A stretch of DNA of 64,000 nt from Pelistega europaea (GCF_013133775.1 NZ_JABGBO010000002.1:62001-126000), one strand, 5' to 3'. Numbered from the stretch's first letter, positions 8,881-18,478 are shown. Notes: generated by a model not told the origin, from the sequence alone. Program-made: numbers and translations.

Positions 8881-9754
8881 CAATGGCAATCATAACAATC
8901 CCCATAACATGATAAAGATGGATAGATTCACCAAGGACAAATACGGATAGCAATACACCAAATACAGGCATTAGGTGAATGGATAATCCCGCACGTACAG
9001 CTCCTACTTTTTGAACTGCAGTGGTATAAGCCAGATAGGCTATAACTGAAGGGAAAATCCCAACATAAGCCAATGCTAATACAGCATTGGTATTCAATGT
9101 CCAGGTAGTAGTGGTATGTGACATTTCCCAGAAAAATAAAGGGGCTAGTACAGCAACGGCAATAATAATCTGTATGCCGGTAAGACCTCGACGATCAATG
9201 GTAGTAGGAATATCTCTAATCCATAAAGTGTAAAGAGCCCAGCAAATCATTGCTAAAAAAACAATTAAATCGCCTGGATTAAAAGATAGGTGAACAAGCC
9301 GAGACCATTCTCCAGCTAATACGATACACATCACTCCAGCCAGAGAAATTGTCAGACCTACAATTTGGATAATATGCAATTTTTGGTGATAAAAAACAGA
9401 CCCAAAAATCATAATAAGGACGGGAATACAAGAGTTTAACAAAATAGCATTGGTAGTTGTGGTGCTATGAACCCCTATATATACCAAGGTATTAAAAGCG
9501 GCAACACCCATAATCGCTGTGGCAACAATACGTTTCCAGTTTTGTTTGTAAAGAGGCCAATCACGATACATCAGACGCCATACAAAAGGGAGCAAAATCA
9601 GTAAAGCAATCACCCAGCGACCAAATGAGAGGGCAATAGGGTCAATATCATCTCTAACCGCACGACCTACAGTGACATTGCCTGCCCAGAATAAAGGAGG
9701 AAGCACCAAGAAAGGCAAAACAGAAAGTAAAGAGGGCTTATTTTGAGGACTCAT
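8855..9754 (-). CDS. EamA/DMT family transporter
   Basis: 299 residues with ten predicted membrane segments in two EamA halves (about 10-140 and 155-297). The N-terminal half has the PPLFWAGNVTVGRAV pattern typical of this exporter family, and the second half has a GIFPSVIAYLAY motif. The substrate cannot be told from sequence; family members export amino acids or other metabolites. Its last codons fall inside the repeat array at 8724-8880, so the C-terminal NRA residues are repeat-derived. Confidence 0.88.
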   Translation of the reverse strand: MSPQNKPSLLSVLPFLVLPPLFWAGNVTVGRAVRDDIDPIALSFGRWVIALLILLPFVWRLMYRDWPLYKQNWKRIVATAIMGVAAFNTLVYIGVHSTTTTNAILLNSCIPVLIMIFGSVFYHQKLHIIQIVGLTISLAGVMCIVLAGEWSRLVHLSFNPGDLIVFLAMICWALYTLWIRDIPTTIDRRGLTGIQIIIAVAVLAPLFFWEMSHTTTTWTLNTNAVLALAYVGIFPSVIAYLAYTTAVQKVGAVRAGLSIHLMPVFGVLLSVFVLGESIHLYHVMGIVMIAIGLILSNRA

Positions 9755-9931
9755 AGTAATCTGTTAATAATGTTAAAGATAGCGAGCATCAAGGCAAACA
9801 TTTTCTAAATAAAGATATATCTAGAGCAGAAAATATACCATAAAAACAAAATAATTCCTCATTAAAATTTTCTATACTTGTCTCTTGCACAACCTTTTGC
9901 GGAAGTCTATATCAGACCATACCGTAAAACA

Positions 9932-10063
9932 TCAACGTTTACGATAGAGAGATAAGACACGAGCTACAAAGCAGTTTTTGAGAATGACAAGATGGTAATT
10001 ATCAATTGAATCGATATGCTCATCTGCTAACCATTTAGATTTGAACTTATACTTTATATTCAT
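9932..10063 (-). CDS. Small unrecognised ORF, possibly a gene remnant
   Basis: An ATG-started frame of 43 codons on the minus strand, basic and fairly aromatic (begins MNIKYKFKSKW, ends SLYRKR). It has no clear ribosome site and no family was recognised. It could be a real small protein, a fragment of a decayed gene, or chance; listed because it is the only candidate in this 450-base gap. Confidence 0.2.
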   Translation of the reverse strand: MNIKYKFKSKWLADEHIDSIDNYHLVILKNCFVARVLSLYRKR

Positions 10064-10154
10064 GATTTTTTAAATTTAAAACATTTTTTAGATATATGAA
10101 ACATGTTGAATTATCTAATTCCTGCTGAAAATAGGGATTTCTGCCAGTTTCTTT

Positions 10155-10193
10155 TATAATGGTATAGGAACACTGGCTGGCAGTGTGTTTTTT
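10155..10193 (+). promoter_or_regulatory. -10 element and promoter-proximal terminator-like hairpin of the cytochrome b561 gene
   Basis: TATAAT at 10155-10160 is followed almost at once by ACACTG (10170-10175), loop GCTGG, CAGTGT (10181-10186), then G and a run of six T (10188-10193). The start codon is at 10208. The hairpin with T run looks like an intrinsic terminator placed in the leader. No convincing -35 was found. Confidence 0.45.
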
Positions 10194-10207
10194 AGAGAGT
10201 AGCATAA

Positions 10208-10765
10208 ATGAACAATTCACAAACTTCCTGTACAGAGCCTTTAGGTAAAGTAACCATTGTATTGCACTGGCTTATCGCTATTGTAATGATTGGTATGATT
10301 ACATTAGGTATTTATATCGGTGAAAACAAGGCTTTTAGCTTGATGCCACTACATAAATCTATTGGAATTTTAATTTTTGTTTTTGTGGTGTGGCGTTTAA
10401 TCTTACGTCTTACTCAAGGCTTCCCCAAACCTCTTGGCAATCCTCCAGCTTTACAACATCTTGTTGCCATGATTGTGCATTGGATTTTATTGCTAGGCAC
10501 CGTATTATTCCCTTTAAGCGGTATGGTGATGTCTGCGATGGGTGGACGAGGTCTTGCTATGTTTGGTATCCAGCTTGTTGCCTCTAATATTGTAGATGGT
10601 AAGCCGGTAGCTCTTAATGAGTCATTGGCTGGTCTTGCTCACACAATTCATACTTCTATTGTGCCCGTTATGATTGCTGCTATTGTGCTCCATATTTTAG
10701 GGGCTTTGTACCATCATTTTATTGTTAAAGACGATACAGTAAAACGTATGACTGGACGTGTTTAA
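10208..10765 (+). CDS. Cytochrome b561
   Basis: 185 residues with four membrane helices and the conserved haem-binding histidines of bacterial b561 (CybB/YodB type): one in VLHWLIA, one in PLHKSIG, one in IVHWILL and one in LAHTIHTS. These di-haem inner-membrane proteins pass electrons from ubiquinol, some to superoxide (CybB). The gene stands alone. Its leader carries a hairpin with T run, and its last codons and stop are duplicated downstream (10795-10825). Confidence 0.9.
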   Translation: MNNSQTSCTEPLGKVTIVLHWLIAIVMIGMITLGIYIGENKAFSLMPLHKSIGILIFVFVVWRLILRLTQGFPKPLGNPPALQHLVAMIVHWILLLGTVLFPLSGMVMSAMGGRGLAMFGIQLVASNIVDGKPVALNESLAGLAHTIHTSIVPVMIAAIVLHILGALYHHFIVKDDTVKRMTGRV

Positions 10766-10825
10766 TAAATACCATAAAAAGGATAACTGGACATACAGTA
10801 AAACTATGGTTGGATGTGTTTAATA
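10736..10825. repeat. Duplicated 3' end of the cytochrome b561 gene
   Basis: The segment at 10736-10767, with the last nine codons and the stop, recurs at 10795-10825, a period of 59. Shared stretches are ACAGTAAAAC and GTGTTTAATA, with several substitutions between, so the copy is old. Confidence 0.75.
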
Positions 10826-11006
10826 GTATGTGCCACAAATGATAAGGTAACTGAAAACATTCTCATATATGGTGCAAGGTCTATTAAATGAGTAAACAGG
10901 ATTTATATCCTAACGTATTGCATTCAGAAACCATTTGAACGTTTTAGGGCTGTGATAAAACAGTACGCTGTGCTAAAATAGCGACTTTACTTATCACAGC
11001 TTTTTT

Positions 11007-12299
11007 ATGTCTGTACCTACACTTCAACACTCCTTGGCCGATTGGCTAAGCTACCTTGAGAATCTTCACCATACTGCTATTGATTTAGGACTAGACCGCA
11101 TTAAGACTGTGGCGGATAGGCTAGGTTTAAACGCCTGGGATGGCGTCAAAATTATCGTTGCGGGTACCAATGGCAAGGGTTCCACCTGTGCCATGCTAGA
11201 GTCTATTTACCTAGCAGCAGGTTATAAAGTAGGGATGTATACTTCACCTCACCTTGTATATTTTAATGAACGTATCCGCATCAATGGAGAGTATGCTAGT
11301 GATGAAGCTATTATCGCCAAACTACATCAGATTGAGCAAGCACGAGGAGAAGTAAGTCTTAGCTTTTTTGAATATACGACATTGGTTGCATTTCTTCTGT
11401 TCAAGGAACATGGTCTTGATGTTTCCATCTTAGAAGTAGGGCTAGGAGGGCGTCTTGATGCAGTCAATATTGTGGATGCAGATTGCTCTATTGTTACAAC
11501 AGTAGATATTGATCATGTAGACTGGTTAGGCGATACTCGTGAGAAAATCGGCTGGGAAAAAGCGCATGTTTATCGTTCTGGTAAGCCTGCTATTTGTAGT
11601 GATCCTCGGCCTCCTGAGACTTTGGTTAAGTATGCTGAAGAAATTGGAGCGGATTTATGGCTATTTGGTCGTGATTTTAACTACGATGGCGATAAACAAC
11701 AGTGGGCGTTTGCAAGTCGCATAGGGCGTAAAAATGCACTCGCTTATCCTGCTCTTAGAGGTGCAAACCAACTCTTAAATGCTTCTGCTGCACTAGCGGC
11801 CATTGATGCGCTGCGTCCATTATTGGCAGTGCCATTGCAGTCAGTCCGAGAAGGGTTGTTGCAAGTGAGTCTTCCTGGTCGTTTCCAAATCCTACCAGGA
11901 CAACCAACGACTATTTTTGATGTGGCTCATAACCCCCATGCAGCAGCAGTGTTATCGCATAACTTACAAAGCATGTCGTACTTCCCCTATACCTACGCTG
12001 TGTTAGGTATGCTTAAAGACAAGGATGCTGAAGAGGTTATAAAGAAATTCCGAGGTATTGTTGACCATTGGTATTTATGCGATTTGACAGGTCCTAGAGG
12101 ACGAAAGGCAGAAGAGTTGGCTAGACTTATTAAAGAGCATATTCCTCAGGATAAGGACGGTTTGCCAACCATTACCTTGTTCCCTGATGCCGTAAGTGCT
12201 TTTAAGGCTGCACGGGCTAATGCTGCTCAAGAAGATAGAATTGTAGTCTTTGGTTCTTTCTTGACCGTTGCTGCTGTTTTAGAAGATATGGCAAAGTGA
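11007..12299 (+). CDS. folC: Bifunctional dihydrofolate synthase / folylpolyglutamate synthase
   Basis: Adds glutamate to dihydropteroate and then to folates, using ATP. 430 residues, a normal FolC length. The Mur-ligase-type P-loop GTNGKGST is at 53-60, then SPHLVYFNERI, the GLGGRLDAVN motif, and DHVDWLG; the C-terminal domain has DVAHNPHAA. First gene of a block (folC, SPOR protein, cvpA, purF) that is conserved in Betaproteobacteria, usually with accD just before it; accD is not here. Confidence 0.97.
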   Translation: MSVPTLQHSLADWLSYLENLHHTAIDLGLDRIKTVADRLGLNAWDGVKIIVAGTNGKGSTCAMLESIYLAAGYKVGMYTSPHLVYFNERIRINGEYASDEAIIAKLHQIEQARGEVSLSFFEYTTLVAFLLFKEHGLDVSILEVGLGGRLDAVNIVDADCSIVTTVDIDHVDWLGDTREKIGWEKAHVYRSGKPAICSDPRPPETLVKYAEEIGADLWLFGRDFNYDGDKQQWAFASRIGRKNALAYPALRGANQLLNASAALAAIDALRPLLAVPLQSVREGLLQVSLPGRFQILPGQPTTIFDVAHNPHAAAVLSHNLQSMSYFPYTYAVLGMLKDKDAEEVIKKFRGIVDHWYLCDLTGPRGRKAEELARLIKEHIPQDKDGLPTITLFPDAVSAFKAARANAAQEDRIVVFGSFLTVAAVLEDMAK

Positions 12300-12384
12300 G
12301 TGATAAATCTTACAGGATTGTTTACAATAGTTTAACGAATGAATTGAGATGACTGAGAAGTCATAAAGTAATTTAGAGGATGTT

Positions 12385-13389
12385 ATGGGTTTATTTCGAT
12401 CAAATCAAAAACAAACACGCACAATTCGTACGATGCGTACAGAGCGTCCCGATAACACAAACAGCGACTTACAATACAAGGCGAAAAGTAAGCTTATCGG
12501 TGCAGTAGTATTAGCACTTTTGGGTGTGTTAATTTTACCGTTTATTTTCTCTAATGAAGAGCCTATTAATCAGCCTACGACAACTGAACAGGCTCCATTA
12601 GTCTCTCCTAGCAATCAAGCTGCAGGCGGTGCAGAGGGAAATATTGCTATTTCTGCTGCTCCTGGCGTATTACCTGCTCCTACCCCAGCTCCCAATACGA
12701 CAACTCCAGCTCCGACTACGGCTACAGAGACGCAAGCTATCGCGGCAGGTACTGTAGGCACAGCTCCTGTAGATAATACAGCAACAGGAGTAGGGGGGAC
12801 TGCCATCCCTCAAAGTATTGCAAGTTCTGTTGGAAATAATCCCAATCCAGAAATGACCAGCAATACCGCTGCCAATGGTCAAGCATTGACTATTACAGAT
12901 ACAACTCAGACTTCACCTCAAGCCGTAGAAGAGGCTAAACATAAAGCAGAAGAAGCTAAGCGTAAAGCAGAGGAAGCCAAGCGTAAAGCAGAGGAAGCCA
13001 AGAAAACTGCTCAAAAACACAAAAATACTAATACTATTCGTGAAGAAAATCGTACCGATGATGGTAGTGTAGCATTAGCTCTTTTAGAGGGTAAAACACC
13101 TCCTGCTGCTAAATCCAATAGCACCCCTCACAGCAGTAATAATACTGCAGCTAAATCTGGTAGTTATTCTGTACAAGTGGCCTCCTTTTCCTCTATGGAT
13201 GATGCCCGTACACAACGTGATAAATTGAGTGCATCAGGGGTGTCTAACGCCTTTGTTCAAAGTGCCAATGTCAATGGTCGTCCGACCTATCGTTTGCGTG
13301 TTGGACCGTTTACCAGCCAAGAAGCAGCACAAGCTGCTTTGACTCGCTTACGTGGTTTGGGGCATGGCGGTTTTATCACAGGTAATTAA
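12385..13389 (+). CDS. SPOR-domain cell-division protein (DedD-like)
   Basis: 334 residues: a cytoplasmic N-terminus, one membrane helix (36-56), a long periplasmic linker rich in Pro, Thr and Ala (57-180), an alpha-helical segment with KAEEAKR-type heptads (181-211), and a C-terminal SPOR domain (260-334) with YSVQVASFSS and YRLRVGPF. SPOR domains bind denuded glycan strands at the division septum. Its place between folC and cvpA is the usual one for DedD. The stop is two bases before the cvpA start. Confidence 0.9.
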   Translation: MGLFRSNQKQTRTIRTMRTERPDNTNSDLQYKAKSKLIGAVVLALLGVLILPFIFSNEEPINQPTTTEQAPLVSPSNQAAGGAEGNIAISAAPGVLPAPTPAPNTTTPAPTTATETQAIAAGTVGTAPVDNTATGVGGTAIPQSIASSVGNNPNPEMTSNTAANGQALTITDTTQTSPQAVEEAKHKAEEAKRKAEEAKRKAEEAKKTAQKHKNTNTIREENRTDDGSVALALLEGKTPPAAKSNSTPHSSNNTAAKSGSYSVQVASFSSMDDARTQRDKLSASGVSNAFVQSANVNGRPTYRLRVGPFTSQEAAQAALTRLRGLGHGGFITGN

Positions 13390-13391
13390 GC

Positions 13392-13880
13392 GTGACTGAG
13401 TTTGATTACGTTGTTTTAGCTATTTTGGGATGTTCTGCCTTATTGGGATTCGTTCGTGGATTTCTCAAAGAGGCATTTTCCCTGATTGCTTACGTGCTGG
13501 CTGGATATGGAGCTGTCATGTGGGGGCACAAGGCTATTCCTTGGTTTCAAAGTCTATTTGACAACTATTACATCAGTGCAGGCTTGTCTTATGCAGTGGT
13601 TTTTGTTGCTGTGCTATTGCTGGTGGGAGTAGTGAATCTAACATTAAGCTCCATGATTTCTTATGCTGGATTAGGCCCTGCCGATAGCGGATTGGGTCTT
13701 ATTTTCGGTCTTGTGCGTGGGATTATCATTATTTTGGTGGTAGTAACTTTATTAGGATATACGGATTTGCCTCAGCAACCTTGGTGGGTAAACGCAAAAT
13801 TTTCCAATCTAGCCGTTGAGGGTGTCTTGTATATTAAAACTCTTGTTCCAGCGGATATTGCAAAGTATCTTCCTTACTAA
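13392..13880 (+). CDS. cvpA: CvpA family inner-membrane protein
   Basis: 162 residues with four membrane segments, starting at a GTG two bases after the previous stop. The family motif GFVRGFLKEAF is near the N-terminus and a GLVRGIIIILV segment is in the second half. CvpA was named for colicin V production and is linked to envelope homeostasis; the molecular role is not settled. The cvpA-purF order is typical of Proteobacteria. Confidence 0.93.
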   Translation: MTEFDYVVLAILGCSALLGFVRGFLKEAFSLIAYVLAGYGAVMWGHKAIPWFQSLFDNYYISAGLSYAVVFVAVLLLVGVVNLTLSSMISYAGLGPADSGLGLIFGLVRGIIIILVVVTLLGYTDLPQQPWWVNAKFSNLAVEGVLYIKTLVPADIAKYLPY

Positions 13881-13901
13881 TTTATTTTAAAGGTTTCTCT
13901 T

Positions 13902-15416
13902 ATGTGTGGCATTGTCGGTATCTCAGGTGTTTCTCCCGTTAATCAGTTAGTGTATGATGCATTACTTTTGCTACAACATCGAGGTCAGGATGCAGCAGGT
14001 ATTGCCACTACTAAGGACAATCACTTTAGCATGTTTAAATCCCATGGGTTAGTACGGGATGTGTTCCGTACACGTAATATGCGTTCTTTACCAGGTAATT
14101 CGGGGATTGGCCATGTTCGTTACCCGACAGCTGGCTCTAGTGACAGTATTGATGAAGCACAACCCTTTTATGTCAATGCACCATTTGGTATAACCTTTGC
14201 TCATAATGGTAATTTAACTAATTCAGATGAGTTAAGAGAGCAACTCTTTCGTATCGATCGCCGTCATATTAATACCAACTCAGACTCGGAAGTCTTGTTA
14301 AATATCTTTGCACATGAATTACAACTTGCCAATGATAAGAAACTCACAGGCAAAGAAATGATTTTCGCTGCTATCCGTGCTTTGCATCACCGTGTACGTG
14401 GGGCTTATGCCGTGGTTGCCCAGATTACTGGCTTTGGCATGGTGGCTTTCCGTGATCCTTATGGTATTCGTCCTTTATGTCTAGGCAAACAAGAAACACC
14501 TGAAGGAACAGAGTATATGGTTGCCTCTGAATCAGTGGCCGTAGAAGGGATTGGGTTTGAGTTTGTACGCGATATTGAACCTGGCGAGGCTTTATTTATT
14601 GATGAAGAACGCCAAGTTTATGCTGAGCAATGTGCAGATAATCCTCGCTTGAATCCTTGTATTTTTGAGTATGTATACTTTGCCCGTCCAGACTCTTCAA
14701 TTGATGGAGTCAACGTATATAATGCTCGCCTACGTATGGGACAATATCTTGCTGATAAAGTGGCCAAGGAACTTCCTTTGCACGAAATTGATGTGGTGAT
14801 GCCCATTCCTGATACCTCACGTCCTGTAGCAATGGAGTTGGCATCCCGTCTTAAACTCGAATACCGTGAGGGCTTTATCAAGAATCGCTATGTCGGCCGT
14901 ACCTTTATTATGCCAGGACAGGCTGTGCGTAAGAAATCTGTACGCCAAAAATTGAATGCGATGAGCGTTGAATTTAAGGATAAAAACGTATTGTTAGTAG
15001 ATGATTCTATTGTGCGTGGTACTACTAGCCGTGAGATTGTCGATATGGCACGTCTTGCAGGGGCCAAGAAAGTGTTTTTTGCCTCTGCTGCCCCAGCAGT
15101 ACGCTTTCCCAATGTATATGGGATTGATATGCCTACTCAACAAGAATTAATCGCTCATGAGCGTACAACCGAAGATGTTTGCCGTGAAATTGGTGCGGAC
15201 GGCTTGGTATATCAAGGCCTAGAAGATTTAAAGCAAGCAGTTACAGATCTCAACCCTAATATCCGTCATTTTGATACTTCTTGCTTTGATGGTGTTTATG
15301 TGACAGGGGATATTACACAAGAATACCTAGATGCATTAAGTGCTTCACGCCAAAAAACAAAAGAAGACAGTAAACCTGGTGGCTTGTCATTGAATATGGG
15401 TGTAGAAGCAGAATAA
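13902..15416 (+). CDS. purF: Amidophosphoribosyltransferase
   Basis: First committed step of purine synthesis: PRPP plus glutamine gives phosphoribosylamine. 504 residues. The N-terminal nucleophile is Cys2 (MCGIVGISG), so the protein is not processed beyond Met removal. The glutaminase half has HNGNLTN and the phosphoribosyltransferase half has the PRPP loop [13 protein letters not shown] (about 363-375). Twenty-one bases after cvpA, probably one transcript. No purine operator was recognised upstream. Confidence 0.97.
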   Translation: MCGIVGISGVSPVNQLVYDALLLLQHRGQDAAGIATTKDNHFSMFKSHGLVRDVFRTRNMRSLPGNSGIGHVRYPTAGSSDSIDEAQPFYVNAPFGITFAHNGNLTNSDELREQLFRIDRRHINTNSDSEVLLNIFAHELQLANDKKLTGKEMIFAAIRALHHRVRGAYAVVAQITGFGMVAFRDPYGIRPLCLGKQETPEGTEYMVASESVAVEGIGFEFVRDIEPGEALFIDEERQVYAEQCADNPRLNPCIFEYVYFARPDSSIDGVNVYNARLRMGQYLADKVAKELPLHEIDVVMPIPDTSRPVAMELASRLKLEYREGFIKNRYVGRTFIMPGQAVRKKSVRQKLNAMSVEFKDKNVLLVDDSIVRGTTSREIVDMARLAGAKKVFFASAAPAVRFPNVYGIDMPTQQELIAHERTTEDVCREIGADGLVYQGLEDLKQAVTDLNPNIRHFDTSCFDGVYVTGDITQEYLDALSASRQKTKEDSKPGGLSLNMGVEAE

Positions 15417-15501
15417 TACAGCCTATCACTTAGGAAAGAGGCAGAATAGGTTGACTATGGGATAATGCACTTTTGCATAATTACTTAGAGCGAGGGGCAA
15501 G

Positions 15502-16527
15502 ATGATAACTTTGAATCCATCAGCCATTATTCAGGCTCCAATGGCAGGAGCTCATGATGCTGAGTTAACGATTGCCGTCTGCCAAGCTGGGGGAATTGGC
15601 TCCTTGCCTGCAGCTATGTTGTCTGCAGAAAAATTATGCCATGAGATAGAACGTATCCAACAAGCTATTCCTAGCCACCTTTATAACATCAACTTCTTTG
15701 CTCATCAAACACCTACCGTTTCAAATGAGGAACTACAACAGTGGTTGGCTTTGTTGAATCCTTATCTACAAGAGTACCAAATTAATCCGGATCTTATTTC
15801 TACAGCACCCGGGCGTCAACCCTTTAATGAAGAGTCATTGGCTATTATTGAACATTACCGTCCTCCGATTGTAAGTTTCCATTTTGGCTTGCCAGAAGCG
15901 AAATTACTACAAGCAGTTAAGGCAACTGGAGCCCAGGTGTGGTCTAGTGCAACTTCTGTGGTTGAAGCTCGCTGGTTAGAGAGTAGGGGTGTAGATGCTA
16001 TTATTGCCCAAGGTTTTGAAGCAGGAGGTCATCGAGGGATGTTCCTGGAAACAGATATTAGTCAACAAATGGGCTTATGGTCTTTACTTCCCAATATTGT
16101 CCGTGTTGTCAAATGCCCTGTGATTGCAGCAGGTGGAATTAGTAACAGCACTATGGTGCACATGGCATTGCAACTGGGAGCCAAGGCAGTTCAAGTTGGT
16201 ACAGCTTTTTTGCTTGCCTATGAATCCAAGATTAATCCACTGCATAGAGCAGCTTTACAGAGTAGCAGAGCTGAACATACGGTGATAACTAATTTACTAT
16301 CAGGACGCTATGCCAGAGGCATTGCAAATCGCTTTATAGCAGAATGTGGGCCTATCTCTACAGATGCGTTAGCCTTTCCACTGGCAAGCAATGCAGTGAG
16401 TTTGTTAAAGATTGCTTCAGAAAAGTTGGGGAAAGATGATTTTTCTTCGTTGTGGGCGGGACAGAATGCATTACTAAATAAGGAGGGTAGTGCACAGGAA
16501 ATTGTACAGCGACTAACCAGTATTTAG
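15502..16527 (+). CDS. Nitronate monooxygenase family (NPD) FMN protein
   Basis: 341 residues forming a TIM barrel. The start IIQAPMAGAHDAELTIAV and GGIGSLPAAML fit class II nitronate monooxygenases. The loop IIAQGFEAGGHRG (about 166-178) carries the active-site His, and AAGGI with GAKAVQVGTAFL binds the FMN phosphate. These enzymes oxidise toxic alkyl nitronates such as propionate 3-nitronate. GAGGGG lies just before the ATG. A TTGACT with CATAAT 19 bases on (15451-15481) may be its own promoter, since an 85-base gap separates it from purF. Confidence 0.87.
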   Translation: MITLNPSAIIQAPMAGAHDAELTIAVCQAGGIGSLPAAMLSAEKLCHEIERIQQAIPSHLYNINFFAHQTPTVSNEELQQWLALLNPYLQEYQINPDLISTAPGRQPFNEESLAIIEHYRPPIVSFHFGLPEAKLLQAVKATGAQVWSSATSVVEARWLESRGVDAIIAQGFEAGGHRGMFLETDISQQMGLWSLLPNIVRVVKCPVIAAGGISNSTMVHMALQLGAKAVQVGTAFLLAYESKINPLHRAALQSSRAEHTVITNLLSGRYARGIANRFIAECGPISTDALAFPLASNAVSLLKIASEKLGKDDFSSLWAGQNALLNKEGSAQEIVQRLTSI

Positions 16528-16602
16528 TATATAACAGAAAAAACTCTATTGTTGGGCACAACACCCCTTAATATTCACTGGGTTGGTATGCTTAGGAAGG
16601 CT

Positions 16603-16627
16603 AAAAAAAGGGGGCATAAAAGCCCCC
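16603..16627 (-). terminator. Intrinsic terminator of the ornithine cyclodeaminase gene
   Basis: GGGGGC (16610-16615) pairs with GCCCCC (16622-16627); on the minus strand the hairpin is followed by a run of T (the A run at 16603-16609). It lies 26 bases beyond the stop codon of the minus-strand gene. Confidence 0.85.
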
Positions 16628-16653
16628 ACATCAATGAATCAATTTTTATTGCT

Positions 16654-17742
16654 TTATGCACGACGAAGCATTGGTTGTTCTTTTTCCTCTGTCACTAAAT
16701 CGATATAACCGAATAAATCTTTGGGATCGGCTAGATCTGGTACAATAGCAATAGGTTCAACTAGACCTAATTGTACAGCAGCATCAGCAATATAGCGAAT
16801 TGCAGAAAAATCTTCTAGTGCAAAGCCTACAGAGTCAAAAATAGTCACTTCATCATCTGATTTACGTACATGTTTATTGGCTTTGAATACCTCAAACAAG
16901 TACTTCACAGGGAAATCTTCTGGCATATTTTGGATTTCACCTTCAATACGTGTTTGTGGTTCAAACTCAATATATACATCGCCCATAGTAAGAATAGCAG
17001 GGTCTAACTCTGTCTTGCCAAGGTTATCGCCACCGACAGCATTGATATGCATACCTGGTTCAATCATATCTTTGGTAAGAATATGTGCACGAGAGTATTC
17101 TGCTGTCACAGTAGTCACAATATCTGCTCCTTTCACTGCAGCTGCTACTGAGTCAAAAATTTCAACTTTGATGTCTGTATTGGCAAGATTACGAGCCAAT
17201 TTCTCGCTGGCTGCACGGTCGATGTCATACACAGCCAACTCAGTGATGCCCAATGCATGGTGGAATGCCAATGCTTGGAATTCACTTTGACAGCCATTGC
17301 CAATGATAGCCATACGTTTGCTATTGGGGCGTGCAAGATAGCGAGCTGCTAGCACAGACATAGAAGCAGTACGTAATGCAGTGGTGAGTGTGAAATCACT
17401 GATAACTTCAGGTTTACCGTTGTCATTGCTCATTAATGCACCGAATGCTAGCACGGTAGAAAGACCATTGTTAGGATTATGTGGATGACAGTTTACATAT
17501 TTAAAACTATATTGCTCAGGGCTAGCGATAGGCATAAGCTCTAATACACCGTTATCCACAAGGCTACCAAAGCGAGCACATTTATCAAACTCATCCCAGC
17601 GGAGATAATCTTGATACATATACTCAACCATACCATCAATAGTTGCTTTAAAACCTTGGGTTTTAATGATTTTGGCAACATCTTGGGGACTAATTAATAG
17701 AGTAGGCAAACTACCTTTTACAAATTGTTCAGCACGTAACAT
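16654..17742 (-). CDS. Ornithine cyclodeaminase
   Basis: Converts L-ornithine to L-proline and ammonia with NAD+ as a catalytic cofactor. 362 residues, the length of the bacterial OCD/mu-crystallin family (Pseudomonas-type enzyme about 350). The Rossmann motif IGNGCQSEFQ and the C-terminal DSVGFALEDFSA segment are family signatures; KYVNCHPHNP near the N-terminus fits the substrate-binding strand, and AVGGDNLGKTELD follows the cofactor site. GAGGAG sits before the ATG. It diverges from an Lrp-type regulator across a gap with two palindromes. Confidence 0.9.
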   Translation of the reverse strand: MLRAEQFVKGSLPTLLISPQDVAKIIKTQGFKATIDGMVEYMYQDYLRWDEFDKCARFGSLVDNGVLELMPIASPEQYSFKYVNCHPHNPNNGLSTVLAFGALMSNDNGKPEVISDFTLTTALRTASMSVLAARYLARPNSKRMAIIGNGCQSEFQALAFHHALGITELAVYDIDRAASEKLARNLANTDIKVEIFDSVAAAVKGADIVTTVTAEYSRAHILTKDMIEPGMHINAVGGDNLGKTELDPAILTMGDVYIEFEPQTRIEGEIQNMPEDFPVKYLFEVFKANKHVRKSDDEVTIFDSVGFALEDFSAIRYIADAAVQLGLVEPIAIVPDLADPKDLFGYIDLVTEEKEQPMLRRA

Positions 17743-17798
17743 AATAAACTCCTCGTCAGTTGTCTCTTATTCATTTGTTTAATCTTAGTGACAATAAA

Positions 17799-17814
17799 TT
17801 GTCATGGATAATAG
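17799..17814. promoter_or_regulatory. Palindrome close to the ornithine cyclodeaminase start
   Basis: TGACAAT and ATTGTCA flank two bases, forming a 16-base inverted repeat 57 bases upstream of the enzyme's start codon. A candidate operator for the divergent Lrp-type regulator; binding is inferred. Confidence 0.45.
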
Positions 17815-17871
17815 TTTGTCGTATTTTTGTGATAATTAAAATGCCAAATTATGCTAATATTTGCATAGTTA

Positions 17872-17888
17872 TATATCATAATGATATA
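17872..17888. promoter_or_regulatory. Palindrome in the divergent ornithine cyclodeaminase / Lrp promoter region
   Basis: TATATCAT and ATGATATA flank a single A, a perfect 17-base palindrome midway between the divergent genes. Its AT-rich dyad is in keeping with Lrp/AsnC sites. Confidence 0.45.
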
Positions 17889-18003
17889 ATAAATTGACAT
17901 TTTGATTAATCTAACATTTAGATATCCTATAAAAGCTAGGCTAAAGGATAAATATGTTGAGAGATAGCTATATCAAAAGCAGCTTAAGTGGAGAATGTTA
18001 AAA

Positions 18004-18432
18004 ATGCAAAATATGGATGAGACTGATCATAGGCTGATCGGTTTATTACGAGAAAATGCCCGTTATTCCATTGCCTACCTTGCCAAAAAGTTACAAGTTT
18101 CTCGTGGTACAGTCACTAATCGTCTAGCAAAATTAGAAGATGAGGGTGTTATCCGTGGGTATACGGTTGAGCTACGTCCCGAACATGAATTGCATGAAGT
18201 CCATGCTTGGACAAGTATTGCAATCGAAGGTAATATGGCTCTTTCCATTGTGCAATCTTTGCGTGGGGATCCTTGCGTAACAGCTATTTATGACACCAAT
18301 GGTCGTTGGGATATTCTTGTTGAATTGAGGGCTTCTTCACTTGAAGAATTAGGCAAAGCACTAGAACGGATTCGTCTGATTAAAAATATTAGTAAATCAG
18401 AGACAAGTATTCATCTCAAAAGTTATATGTAG
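18004..18432 (+). CDS. Lrp/AsnC family transcriptional regulator
   Basis: About 142 residues from the ATG at 18004, which has GGAGA nine bases upstream; the ATG at 17995 touches the same site and is less likely. The N-terminal winged helix-turn-helix (about 1-55, with LAKKLQVSRGTVTNRLAKLE) is followed by a RAM ligand-binding domain (about 60-140). Such regulators are often autoregulated and respond to an amino acid. The divergent ornithine cyclodeaminase is the natural target, and ornithine or arginine a possible ligand (inferred). A flavin reductase gene follows closely. Confidence 0.9.
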   Translation: MQNMDETDHRLIGLLRENARYSIAYLAKKLQVSRGTVTNRLAKLEDEGVIRGYTVELRPEHELHEVHAWTSIAIEGNMALSIVQSLRGDPCVTAIYDTNGRWDILVELRASSLEELGKALERIRLIKNISKSETSIHLKSYM

Positions 18433-18478
18433 TGTATAGTTGGGCTATGTTAAATACTCCTCGACAAGGATGAAAACT

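Larger units (their letters stand above)
9755..10207. other. Intergenic region between the EamA gene and cytochrome b561
   Basis: A divergent promoter region. It holds a small minus-strand frame (9932-10063, 43 codons) whose family was not recognised, an AT-rich stretch, and, next to the cytochrome gene, a TATAAT hexamer with a terminator-like hairpin (10155-10193). Nothing else is supported. Confidence 0.6.

Noticed and set aside
9890-10063. Insertion-sequence remnant
   Set aside because: A TTGCACAA-like stretch and a basic small frame suggested one, but no transposase motif, terminal inverted repeat pair or target duplication could be found.
16877-17290. 137-codon frame antisense to ornithine cyclodeaminase
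   Set aside because: The opposite strand encodes a conserved enzyme; the Ser/Ala-rich composition is typical of an antisense shadow.
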